A stretch of DNA of 64,000 nt from Halicephalobus mephisto (lineage: Eukaryota > Nematoda > Chromadorea > Rhabditida > Panagrolaimidae). Positions 22,737-34,500 of the stretch are shown here, in pieces. The DNA is taken from positions 62,001 to 126,000 of the forward strand of contig SWDT01000125.1 of assembly GCA_009193035.1 (NCBI GenBank), written 5' to 3'. Every line of letters begins with the position of its first letter. Within the stretch, counting starts at the first letter, position 1. The notes beneath the pieces were generated by a model. That model was not told the origin of the DNA. It searched no databases and saw only the letters and a list, made by a program, of their open reading frames with translations. The translations under genes and the position numbers were made by a program.

Positions 22737-23792
22737 ATGACTGAGATGGATTCATGTGTAGATAATTCCATGATGGATATTAAAGACATCAAGTATGATT
22801 CCTACAACGACCTTGGGTCCAAAACAGATCTGATAGAACTTGTGAAAGGTTACAAAGAACTCTACGACAAAAGTGATCCTCTCTACAAAAATAACTCTCA
22901 TAAAGGTGTAATTTGGGCTTCAATCGCGAAAAATCTCGGTGGAGCACAGTCTGCCAAGAAGGTTCGTGAACAATTTTCCTACATGCGGAGGAGATTTGAA
23001 GAAGAATATCATGCCCGGAAAAACGGACTTCCGCGACCGAAACTCCCCGACCCAGATTCAGCAAACTACCGAAAACCGTTGTTTGTATACGAACAGCTGA
23101 CTTTTCTGGAGCCGTACATTCAAACCGAACGTGAAAGTTCTTACGATGAACAGTCTGCAGATGTCGAAAATCACCCAGGAACTTCTAATTTTTTCGAAGA
23201 AAATGGGGCTGATTTGACTGATCCTAACGCTCTCATCGATTACGTCAGGCAATGGGCCGAAAATGGAATTTCTAGTGACTGCAGAGTGGATCCGAATACT
23301 GGAGAAATTCTCCCACCTCTTCTTGATTTGAAGGACAATAAAGACGGTGGGTCTTGTTTCCGGATGAATAATAAATGTCAATTTCTAGGTATTCCAGCGA
23401 AGAGGAAGAGAAAAAACAACATACCTCCGAAGAAAACAAAAAGTACTTTGACTCCACCTTCGAATCAAAGTTCCGACTCTCCTCCGAGCCAGGATTTGAG
23501 AAACGTTAGTCTGGTCTCCAATGGAAATCCGAACGATCCAATCGATAATGAAATGATGCTTCAATTTGCTAAGACTTTGTCTGAGAACTTTATGATGAAC
23601 AATCAACAGATGAGTTCTGTTTCCACCGATGAGGATGAGTGTAATCTGTTCGGACGTCAAGTTGCTATGGATTTGAAACGTTTAAATACTCAGAATCGTG
23701 CTGTAGCCCGATTTAGAATTAACAAAATTCTCATGGAGATGACAGTGCAAGAATTTCAAGGAGATGATCCTCGTCAAATCAATTTTGATTGA
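22737..23792 (+). CDS. MADF-BESS domain protein (putative DNA-binding regulator)
   Basis: A single open exon encodes 351 residues from the ATG at 22737, which lies seven bases after a tttttcag acceptor (22722-22729). The N-terminal MADF domain has LIELVKGYKELYDK and GVIWASIAKNLGG, then QSAKKVREQFSYMRRRFEEEY. The C-terminus matches a BESS motif: DECNLFGRQVAMDLKRL followed by NRAVARFRINKILMEM. MADF-BESS proteins bind DNA through MADF and interact with partners through BESS. A basic stretch, PAKRKRKN, could act as a nuclear localisation signal. An internal 42-nt segment bounded by GTGGGT and TTTCTAG (near 23347-23388) could be an optional in-frame intron. A candidate AATAAA lies at 24011-24016. 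I cannot identify a specific orthologue. Confidence 0.85.
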   Translation: MTEMDSCVDNSMMDIKDIKYDSYNDLGSKTDLIELVKGYKELYDKSDPLYKNNSHKGVIWASIAKNLGGAQSAKKVREQFSYMRRRFEEEYHARKNGLPRPKLPDPDSANYRKPLFVYEQLTFLEPYIQTERESSYDEQSADVENHPGTSNFFEENGADLTDPNALIDYVRQWAENGISSDCRVDPNTGEILPPLLDLKDNKDGGSCFRMNNKCQFLGIPAKRKRKNNIPPKKTKSTLTPPSNQSSDSPPSQDLRNVSLVSNGNPNDPIDNEMMLQFAKTLSENFMMNNQQMSSVSTDEDECNLFGRQVAMDLKRLNTQNRAVARFRINKILMEMTVQEFQGDDPRQINFD

Positions 23793-26700
23793 ATCACTTA
23801 ATTTTGAAGAAATTCCAATTCCCTTGCCTTTATTTTTTAAGTCAATTGGTACTTTATTTTCGTTATTACGGATGCTCATTATCTGCTCAAGACCCACGAA
23901 GACAAACTGCTTGCCTTTGATGATTGATGTCTTGCCTCAATGTGTTTCCAAGGACAATATTTTCACTTCTTGCCAGCAAATACAGTATGGATCTTACAAT
24001 ACCATTTTTGAATAAATATGATTCCCAGCAAGTTTCCATGCAAAGTTTTATTGGGTTTTTATTAGGGTTCAAAGTACTAGAATCACTGTTTAGAGTTGGT
24101 GACAATCGATTTCACCTAAATTCGATAAGGATTTGTTTCTTGATTTCGTTTTTACTTGGGAAAGTCGGTCTTTCCTGTTGACTAAAGCACAATGGTTTAT
24201 CTGTGCTTGAGTCTTTTAGACGAGTGTCTCGCCTGCGGCACTTTCGTTGCTATAAGGCTTGCTGAAAAGGCCGCCAACGGACCCAGACAGGCCAAAGAAC
24301 TTAATGTTTTTCATGAAGGCAGCGTCCTCAAATTTCTTTTCCCCAATTTTTTTTCCGTTTTTAGTTTTCAGTGTTCTTTTTTCTTTTTGTTTCAAAAGTT
24401 GGAATTACCTTTTTCATTGTCATAGTGGCAAAATGAGATCAATCTCCATGGAAGTCTTTTATGAAAGAAGACCAAAATGTTTCTTACTGGAATTATTGAA
24501 GTTTTTGGAATTTTTAGTTTTGGTGGAAAAATAAAATTTTTAGGAATTTTTGGGGAATCTTGAAATCTTGTAGGAAATTCTGGAGTTTAGAAATTTCTGG
24601 AATCTTCTAGGATTTTGTAGATACTTTTGGAATTTTCTATGATCTGATAGAAACTTTGTATGGTTTAAAATATGGAAATTTTTAAATTTCTTACAAGGTT
24701 GTAAGATCTTATATTTTTCTGAAGTCTAAAATTTCATAGATAACTTTTGAGTATTCTTTAATTTTTTGAAAATTTCGTATAGTTTAATATTTTATAAAAA
24801 TCTAGAATTTTGTGAAAGATTTTAGAATTTTATATTTTCCCAAAATCTAAAATTTCATATAAAATTTAAAGATATTTTTAATCTGTTGGAAAAAATTCAA
24901 ACAGTTTAGTATTTTGTAAAAACTTAGGAATTTAGAATTTTATAAAAATTTTATATTTTTTTGAAATCTATTGAAATTTCATATATACTTTTGGAGTCTT
25001 CTATAATGAAAACTTGAAAATTTACAATTTCTAAAACTTCACATGTAAATTCTGAATGTTCTACGATTTATGAGAAATTTTTCGAATAAGTTGAAAATTT
25101 TATGGAAATTAAAAGTTTTATTGATTTTAGAATTTTACACTATTCTGAATGTTCTGTAATATCATGAAAGTTTTTCAAATCTTCCGGAATTCTGAAATTT
25201 TTACAAGCAACTTTGAATTCTGAAAATCAAGATTTTAAAAATTTTATGTTTAATTTTTATAGTGATTTCTTTGGAGATTTTTATGAACTATGGTTTTTAA
25301 CTATTTTCCGAAGACGTGATGTCTCTTTTTGATAACATGGCTGTTGACGTTGATACCATTTATTCTTCCGTCTCATACTCAAAAGTAAATAAGCTTTTTT
25401 GATTCTACTTCAGTTGTCCAATGGTTAATGATTGACGAGAGTAAAGCAAGCGCGATTTTCTCTTTTTTAATTGTTGAGTTGTTTGATCAACCAGTAGCCA
25501 GGCAAAACCATTTTGTCTGGCTGTTAGTTGTCCAGCATTTAGTTCTGCAGACTTCCACTATGGTTACTTTGTTAACTTGGTTCAAGTAAACCCGTTTCGT
25601 TCGGACTTTGTCCTTTTTGCTAGGAGTGGCCCGGCATCCACGACCAAACCTCGAAATCTCGAAATTTTTCTCAGTTGTTGACATTGTTGAAGGTGTTCTT
25701 TTTTCTTTCATTTTGACAGATAGATATTTGATTTTGAATGCATTCTTTTTCTCTTTTTTAAGTTTGAAAACATTACCAATCATTTTATCGTAAAAATCAG
25801 AACTAGGTGTTCCTGGAAAATCGTCTTAAAGATTTTTATTTTTCATTTTTGAAATTTTCCAGAAATGGAAAAAGTTTCATTTTTAAATAACTTTATAAAC
25901 TTAAAAATTTCTATTTTTAAATAATTTATAAATTTTTAAGTAATTTTCGAAATTTTTATTTTTAAATAATTTGTAAATTTAAATTTTCTATAAAGTTTAA
26001 AATTTTTATTTTTAAATAAATCTAAAAATTTCGGAAATGTTTTATTAGATTTCGAAATATCCCAGAACTTTGTTCGAAATCGTGATAATTTTGAATTTAA
26101 AAACCTATTTTTAATTTATTTATATTTGTCCATTCTGTAATTTAGGATTTTTTCGGTGTTATTTCCTCCAAAATTGGTATTTGAACGAAAACGTGAAATT
26201 CTTTGGTTTTCTAGAAACAAACGTTTATTCACTAGCTTTGTGACAAGGACAATTGTCAAGAAAAAACGGCTAGTTGGATACAGATTGAGAAAAATTTATT
26301 TTCAAGAAACTATTTTCTGCAACGACCTGCGTCCTTGCCCAGTGTTATCAGGAAAATAATTGATAAAGTTATGTCTGACCACGAAACGACTCTCTCGGTC
26401 CCCTTCTGGTTGTTCTCTGTCCCGTACTATGAGATAGATTAACTTTTTGACTTTTATTTTCAGTACAAGTTTATAGACATTCGAATTTTGTAGAATTCAG
26501 TAAACACGTTAGAATTTTGAAAATATTACAGAAACTTTGAAGTTTTTTAAAACAAAATTAAAAAATTTCGAAATTTTTGAAATCGAATTAAAAGTTTCTA
26601 AAATTTCACGGAATTTTCTGAAAAATTTTATAATTTTGTAGAAATTTCTAGAATCATAGTTTTTTAAAATTCTAAAATTCAATTAAAATTTTTCAAATTT

Positions 26701-26953
26701 TTCAGGAACTTGTGAAATTTTTTATAGAGAATTCTGAAACTTTAAAGTTTTGTAAAAATTTTCGGAATTATTTTAGACTTCCCAGTTTTAGAATTTGAAT
26801 ATCGAAAATTCGTGTTGAGAAAATTTTTATTTAATTTTATAATTTTTATTGAAATTTATTTATTTTTATAAAAATATAATTTTTTAATTTTGTAATTTTT
26901 ATTGTAATTTTTAAAATTTTATTTATTTTCTAGAAACTTGGCCACAAACGGGG
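23793..26953. other. 3.2 kb intergenic region upstream of the patatin gene
   Basis: The left 200 bp is the MADF 3' UTR. A GC-richer block at 24200-24310 has an open frame but no recognisable product. From 24540 to 25250 and from 26460 to 26800 the DNA is degenerate TTC/GAA-phased repeat; TTC-TG-GAA-TC-TTC occurs at 24595-24607. The remainder is AT-rich. I see no ankyrin-repeat exons that would extend the downstream phospholipase. Confidence 0.45.
24540..25250. repeat. Degenerate TTC/GAA-phased AT-rich tract
   Basis: About 700 bp consists mostly of variants of TTCTGGAATTTTCTAGAA. The TTC and GAA trinucleotides tend to be spaced five bases apart. Comparable tracts occur in introns and intergenic DNA throughout the window, for example 7190-7400, 47760-48130 and 57300-57550. 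Confidence 0.5.
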
Positions 26954-28492
26954 ATGGCGCCGGCTTCTCGTTGTGCTCACCAGCTTTCGCCTAGGAAGAA
27001 AATAGAGAAGATTCAGAATTTGATGAGTTTTATAAAAACGGCCAATTCAACACAAGTGAGTCAATCTGCAAATATTCTGATTTAGTTTATTTTTCAGTTA
27101 TCTGCGAAACTGGTAGAAGTATGGGCCACTCCACAATGCTCAATCACGGACCCGAGGATTCTGTTGACACTTGGAGCCAATCCTTCACTTCTTTATGAAA
27201 ATGATTACGGTAAAAAAACGTTGGAAGATCGGGTCGAAGCCGGATCCGTATGTCTTTCTTGTGAAGCCAAATTTAACGAGTTTCTGGAAAAAGCCCCGAC
27301 AATCTACAGTTCTCAGTTTAATAACGAGCCAATTATCGTTAATAACGGACACAAGGAGGACAGTTCGAAAAAGGAAAACTTGACTCGCGACCTTATTGCC
27401 CTCAGTTTGGACGGGGGCGGAATGCGGGGTCTCGTTAGTGTAGTTTGTCTTCTTTTCGCTTCGAGACGACTCTTCGGAGATGAATCATTGCCGGATAAAG
27501 TTGACTGGTTCGTGGGATCAAGTACCGGATCACTTTTGGCGTTGGCCATTGTGAAAGGGTACAGCTTGACAGAAGCTTTCTTTCTTTATTGGGATATGAA
27601 AAACGAAATTTTCCTGGACAAATCAACCATGGCTCGGCTCTTTGGGGATGTTGTCGATAAACAGGTGCTTTCAGTTTTAACGAAATAATAAACACATGTT
27701 TTTCAGACACAGAGAATGAACGAAGTTTTGAAACGATGTTTTCCTTGTGATGACGATACTTTTGAAAATTGTGCAAGAAGACTGACAGTCCCTGCGTTGA
27801 ATATTGCTTGTACTCCGGCAAAATTACATACATTCAGGAATTATCCCATCAGAATAGACAGTGGAACGTCTTCTGAAAACGGGGCTGAACACATCAGTTT
27901 TCGGGACGCTGCTAGAGCTTCTTCTGCAGCCCCTACTTACTTCCATCCTCATGTGATGGGAGAAGACATGTTCGTCGATGGATCCCTCGTCGCCAATTGT
28001 CCTCTTAGTGTTCTTTTCAGAGTTTGTTCAGCTTGATTGTCTTATTTGTGATTTTAATTTTAGGAATACGACAAATCCATCATGGCAGGAAAGGACATCA
28101 GTCTTGGTTGTATTATTTCGATCGGAACGGGAGAACCTTTGGAAACGAGACGACGATATAAATCCGGGACTAGTATCAGCAAAAAAGGCAAGCATTTGAA
28201 AGATGTGGCTCAACTTTTGATGGAACAAGTCGTCGGACACGAGAAATCCGCCATAGGGTGCGCCATGGATCGTTGTGTGGCTCAGTCCATTTCGTTCTTC
28301 AGACTTTCTCCCGTTGGAATCAACGTCAGAATCGATCAAATCGATGACGGAAAACTCATGGACATGATATGGGATACCTTACTGTATTTAATTGACAACA
28401 CTGACATGATTGACAATATAGGCCAGAAACTGAAGGAAGTTGCAGAACGACAACAGGATAGTTCTCGAGTTAGATCCCACACTGTACGGTAA
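26954..28492 (+). CDS. iPLA2/PLA2G6-type patatin phospholipase, short N-terminus
   Basis: Four exons (26954-27055, 27098-27664, 27707-28021, 28064-28492) encode 470 residues. The patatin domain begins at about 130 with LIALSLDGGGMRG, the oxyanion glycine motif. The nucleophile elbow GSSTG (Ser176) follows, where most relatives have GTSTG, and the catalytic DG dyad partner is Asp314 in VDGSLVANCP. This predicts Ca2+-independent hydrolysis of phospholipid acyl esters or lysophospholipids. Just before the domain, LGANPSLLYENDYGKKTLED looks like the last ankyrin repeat. PLA2G6 itself carries several ankyrin repeats before the patatin domain, and none is visible upstream here. The start is the first ATG after a tttctag acceptor at 26926-26933. 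C. elegans has several such paralogues, so I give no symbol. A candidate AATAAA lies at 28760-28765. Confidence 0.88.
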
Positions 28493-31400
28493 CTTGATCA
28501 CTTTATCTTTTCTGCCTGTGTTTTTTGAGTAATATGGGTAATGTTAAAAATGTCTTTTCGCATTGATCACATTGTTAATTTTCTGGAATTGGTGGATTTT
28601 GCAAAGGATTTTATTAATTGTGCAATTGTTACTTCCGCAGTAGAGATGCTAGAATTTACGTGACTATCACAAGACCGGTGAAAGATAAAGTTAACTTTTA
28701 TTCGAATCGAAGACGGATTAGGATCAGAACTTTCTGAAATTGATTTTTTATCGATTTCAAATAAATTTATTTTTAAATTTTAAAAATCCAAGGTGAGATT
28801 TGGTTTATCCGAAAATGGAGAGATTTTAAATCTTAAAATTTTGGAAATTGACAGATTTGATCATGCTGCTTATGAATACGTTGAACTTTTCTCTCTTGAG
28901 TGCAATATAACCGGTTCCAAAACGGAAAATCACTTATTTCAAAGTTAAAAATAACTGAAAATTGTTCTCGTGTGTCTATTTCTATTTAAAGTGATTACAT
29001 TCGACGGGATCTACAAAATCGACGATGAAAATTCGGTTTTTTTAAAATTTATATTTATTTGAATTTATGTCATTTTTTATTTCCCTTAAAATTCTTCAGA
29101 AAAAACGTGTTAAAATGGTCGATTCACAAATTCCTGAGTTTTTTCAATCGAAGAAAATGAAAGCTTAGGCTTTGGAAAGCATTTCGTTCACGTGAGTCAA
29201 AGGCGCCAAGCAGGCGTCAACTCTTACGTTGACTGATTACTTCGATCCGGTGCAAATTTCGCGGACTTTGCTTCTTCATAAGAACAGAATTGACCACGAG
29301 GTACCGAGTTTATCGTCAGTTCTTTTGCCTTAACACCAGCTGATCGGGGTTGCAAAATCCCGAAAACCGAAACAAAGGCAAAAATCAATTTTTCTGTTTC
29401 GTCAGCTATCTTTGAAAAAATCCACTTTGCTTTTTTGACCTTTAAAATGACTATTTATATTCAAGTTGTCGGAAATTTGATAAGGAATATGGAATGATCA
29501 TCATCTACTGTCTTTGTTTGGATATATTTTTCATGTTTTCAGTTTCGAAATGTCATTTGCTAGAGTCAGATGAGAGCTGTGTTCCGTTTTATCGAAAGTT
29601 GTGTTCAAAATTTGAGATTTAGACTTAAAACAAAATCCCTTAATTTTTTCTTTTTCAAAAATATGTTTTATTAAAATTAACAATCAGAATGTGAATCTAA
29701 AATTTTCATGTTGAGATGCAAAATTGGCGGGTTTTTTCTTTTTTGAAAAAAATCAATTTTATATAAATTTACGATATATTGAATTTTTTCGAAATTACTT
29801 TTTTCGAAAGAAAAAGAGCCCGCAAGTCCTGCGTCCCAGCACGAAAAATTTGAACTTCAGATTTGGAACATTAATTTTGGTAAATCAGAAATCTAAGTGA
29901 AAATGATTGTTAATTAAAAAATCCCTTTCCCTCGAATTTTTCAGCTTTTTCTTATCAGTCCAGTCGCAATCCATTTATACATTTAGAATTTACAATAGTT
30001 TACATCCGGGTTGTAACTCTAGGAATAATTTTTAGAATCATAAAATTCACAAGCATGAATTTCTCGAATATGTTCCTAAAAAATCATTTTGATATATATT
30101 TCACAGCAAAAATTCCAATTTTTTCCTTATGAAATGTTCTTTGACCCGAAGAAACGCTTTTTATTTGAATACTCAGCCATTTTTTCACGACCAGGCCCAA
30201 TTCGAAATTTTTGCCGTTTTTCCAGACAATTCCTCAAAACCGATTGGTTTTTCGTGCCACTTCTTCGTTAACTCTAGTTTCAATTGTTTCCGTGACGTTT
30301 TCGTGGTTTTTTAGACGCAGACAAAAAATGGCTCAATGAGGCGGCTTATCGAGAACCCGGTCTGTCGTTGGTCAGTCTGGGCTAGTCGCCGTCGAATCCG
30401 TCTTTCTCATTTTTTCATCGTTCGCTTTACACAGTTGTCTGATTTATCTCTTTTCAAATGTCTCCATTTAAAGATAATTGCTGTTGCTGAACTCTTGACG
30501 TAATTAGTTTAGAAGCAAATCTAATTGTCCCTTAATTCTAGCTTAATCTAAAGTCGGTGTTTTTGTATGAAAACTATTACAGTTTCATCTCTTCTAGTGC
30601 TAGTTTGAATGGTCCTACTTCAAAAGCGTGACGCCTGAGATTTTTGTCTGGCCCAATGACGAGGAAAACCTCTGGAAAAGGACCAAAGGCTGGTCTCCAC
30701 GAGGTGTCACGGACGTTCTCGCCAAATCTGATGCCCAAAATGAATTTTCAATTTTCAATAATTTCCCCGTATTGATTGAAAACGCGAAATATTATATTTT
30801 ATGTTCTATATAACGTACCCTCAGGGGTTAGGGAAAAACCAAAAATTGTTCTTTGTCCTTGTTTTATTATTCCGGAACAGACTTGGGTTGGCGAATAGAA
30901 CGAACGCCACTGGCAATCTATAAGGAAGCTCTCCGCCCAGAATGGTAAAGCAGACGGAGATACAAAAAACAAGGATAAAGCGAGACTTGGACATGCAAGA
31001 ACACAAAGACGAGTGAATCACATTCTCTCTCGACAAACTAGCATGCTGCCGGCGAGAGACGCGACCCAAAGGAAAATAGTTTGTGTGGCTGCGGACGCAT
31101 TTCTCCTCTTTTTACGTTATCTTTCCATTGTCTTTCTCTTCATCTCTATTACGAACACCGCAACTCTATCATTTTATCGCGAGTTTGTTTCGAATAAAAC
31201 CTTTTAGTTCCCTCAATACTCAGCCTTATATTAGATAATGATTACCTACTGTTCCGATTTTTATATGAATCATGTAGTTGAACCGCGAAAGCTTTCGGGG
31301 AAACGACAGCTTTCATATATAAAACTTCCTTATTTCACTGGCTTTATATATTTGTATTCCCTAAAACGCGTTTTTATTTATTAATTGATGGTCTTTAGTA

Positions 31401-31510
31401 ATTATTCGGATGTATTTTCGTTTTTAGTCAAACCAGAATTAGCAACTTACCGCAATAAGTAGCGACTTTCTCTTTCCCGGGCACTTTACGCCCACCAATC
31501 ATTTGTGTTG
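28493..31510. other. 3.0 kb intergenic region upstream of WNK
   Basis: It holds the patatin 3' UTR and then a diverged repeat at 29640-29820 that is related to 43140-43450. A short hairpin GTCAAC/GTTGAC lies near 29217-29234. GC-richer blocks sit at 29150-29360 and 30600-31110. The plus frame around 30608-30760 (SVTPEIFVWPNDEENLWKRT) and the minus frame around 30821-31000 look protein-like but match nothing I know. The right part is presumably the WNK promoter and 5' UTR. Confidence 0.4.
29640..29820 (+). repeat. Diverged dispersed repeat related to 43140-43450
   Basis: GCGGGTTTTTTCTTTTTTGA at 29728 onward is identical to 43198 onward. The flanks also align: AATCTAAAATTTTCATGTTG against AATCTGAAATTTTCGTGTTA, and ATCAATTTTATATAAATTTA in both. 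No ORF is visible. Confidence 0.6.
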
Positions 31511-34500
31511 ATGATGAGCGGTGAAAAGGAGTCATCTAATTCCAAGGTCGAACCATCGGCTTCGATTGAAGTGAGTTCCCCACAACAAACTTCTGTCGAT
31601 AGCGGACCTGGAACACCGAATTCACCAGCAACGCCAAACAATGGTAATGCTTACAAGAGGAGAAATATTCGAAGGGTTAAGGAAGCTCAACCTGTCGACA
31701 GCAATGCTGGGTATGGTTTTTCTTTGTGGATAACTGATATTTGTTGTTTGTAGCTCACAACACTGGTTACCGATTGAAGAGAAGTCCAGATTAGAAGCGG
31801 TTCAAAATGATTGGCGAAAATCAAGAGCAAAAGTTGGATATTGGACAAGATCTACTGAAAGAGCTCCTGTGTCAGATGCAGAAGCGAGAACCCAAAATGC
31901 TCAACAGAAATCTATGTTTGATCGTAATCGAAAATCATCTGGTCCTTCTACTCCAACTTCTCCTGCTCAAACCAACGCGATACCAGTACAACCGGATGGA
32001 CATCACTTGAAACGAACCCCTCCTCGTGATGTCCCGTCTGTAATCCATAAGGAGTCCAAGGAACAGCTAGCTAGTGTAGCGGAGGAACCCCCGAGTGAAA
32101 CCGCAGTTGCACCACCGGAAGTTAGTCAAGATGCCCCTGGCAATAAGCAAGAAACGGAACAAGAACAGGCCGGAACGGTTCCAATCGCCGAGACTACGCC
32201 TACCTTAGCCATTCCTGTGACAGAGTCGAAACCCACCTTATCAGTTAATCAAGAGGCAAAGAATACTGCTGTTGAAAATACCTCTTCGCAACTTGCTTTC
32301 CAATCCCTTCCTTCTGGTGTGGTTTCTGGAACTGCTGCAGGCGAGCCATGGAAGAAAGTGATTACGGAACGTTCAGAAGGCTATCACGAGATGAGCGATG
32401 ACGATGAAGTTGAGGAAGTTCCAATTGATCGTTCTCCAGGTAATGCGTGTTTCCCATAGTTTATATTCATCTTGTTGTTTTAGATGATCGATTTCTCAAA
32501 TTTGATGAAGAACTCGGTCGAGGATCTTTCAAGACCGTTTTTCGTGGATTGGATACCGAAACTGGTGTTGCTGTTGCATGGTGTGAATTACAGGACAATA
32601 AATTATCCAAAGCCGATCGTCAACGATTCCGAGAGGAAGCTGAAATGCTCAAAGGATTGCAACATCCTAATATTGTGAGGTTCTATGATTATTGGGAGAA
32701 ACCTGATCCAACTGCGAAGAGAAAGTAAGAACATTAGTCTTGAGAAAGTTTTATAAGCAATTTTTTAGATATATTGTGCTAGTGACGGAGCTGATGACTT
32801 CCGGAACACTGAAAATGTATTTGAAACGTTTTAAGAGGATAAATATCAAAGTGCTCAAATCCTGGTGCCGTCAGATTTTGAAAGGGTTGCTCTTCTTGCA
32901 CACAAGAAATCCGCCAGTGATCCATCGCGATTTGAAGTGCGATAATATTTTTATTACGGGCACAACTGGTAGTGTCAAGATTGGAGATCTCGGTTTGGCA
33001 ACATTGAAGAACAAATCTCATGCTAAAAGTGTAATAGGTACACCGGAATTCATGGCCCCAGAAATGTATGAAGAACAATACGACGAATCTGTTGATATCT
33101 ACGCCTTTGGAATGTGCCTTCTTGAGATGGTTACGTCTGAATATCCATATTCTGAATGTCAGTATCCTGCACAAATTTATCGAAAAGTTACTTCGGTGAG
33201 AGAAATGATGCGATGAATTTTTAGAAAAAATTGATTTTAGGGTATTAAACCACAGTGCTTTGATCGTATTCCAAAGAATTATCCTGAAATTCGCGATATC
33301 ATTGATCGTTGCATACGTGTTCGAAAGGAAGAACGAGATACGGCAAAACAATTACTTGCTGATGAGTTCTTTATGCTTGATGAGCAATATGGATTGCGAG
33401 TAGAGATTATGAATCGAGAAGCTGAGATACTTGGAAATAATAATGAGGTTATATATCTCTGGCCTTTTTTTACTGACTGAAAAGTTTCAGATTCAAATGC
33501 AATTGCGTGTATCTGATGATAAGAAAAGAGCTCAGTATAAGTTTAAGGAAAATGAGGGATTGCAGTTTGCTTTTGATGTTGAACAAGACCGGGCGGAAGA
33601 AGTTGTACAGCAGATGATAGAGCAACAGCATATTCCTGATAGTGACACGTTGATGATCACAAAGCTGATTAGAGACAAAGTAGAAGCGTTTAAGAGAGAT
33701 CGAGAGTATAAGCAAGCTGAAATTAAGAGACATAGAGAAGAAGAGGAAAGAAAAGCTGAAGAAGCTGCTGTTAAAGAGGAGATTAAAGCAAGACGTGAAA
33801 GAGAAAAGGCTGCAGCTGCTGAGAAAGCTGCAGCTGAAAAAGCTGCTTTGGAATCAGTTACATCTCAAACGTCTAATGCACATCCTCAGCAATCAGAAAC
33901 TGCTCCTTCTAATGTTTTACCTCCGTCAGTCCCAGATACAGAAGGAACTTCTTCCGAAACTGTTACGCAATCTCAACCTTCGGCTCCAAATATTTCTCCT
34001 GCTGCTGCTGCTGGTGCTAAGAGGTCGAAGAAGAAGATTGTTATTGAAGTTCTCAAAGTTTATACTGAAGCTCAGCAAACTGTATGTTTTAAGTTGTATT
34101 GAAGTAGTAATTGGTTTTTTCAGCTTGTCAGTTGTCGATTGGATACTGCTCACAAGTCCGTAACTTTTCAATTTGCCCCAGATTCTGACAAACCGACTGT
34201 AATTGCCGAAAAGCTTGTTGACCAGGATTGTCTTTCTCTACAATATATGCCACCAGTCGTTGAGCAACTTGATCGAGTTATTCAAGGAGTCAAAACAGAC
34301 CCTATTAAGGTTGTTGGGTTGAAGATTACAAGTTATGTTGATGCTACCACTGGTTCTGTCGATACAATTGTTCGTCAGATGTCTCAGGATACTATAGCTG
34401 GATCACATGCTTCGGTATGGATTTCCCTAATTATCTATCGCTAAATTGATATTGGTTATATTTGAATTTTTTCTGGCTTTTGACTCTAAGGAGATCATTT

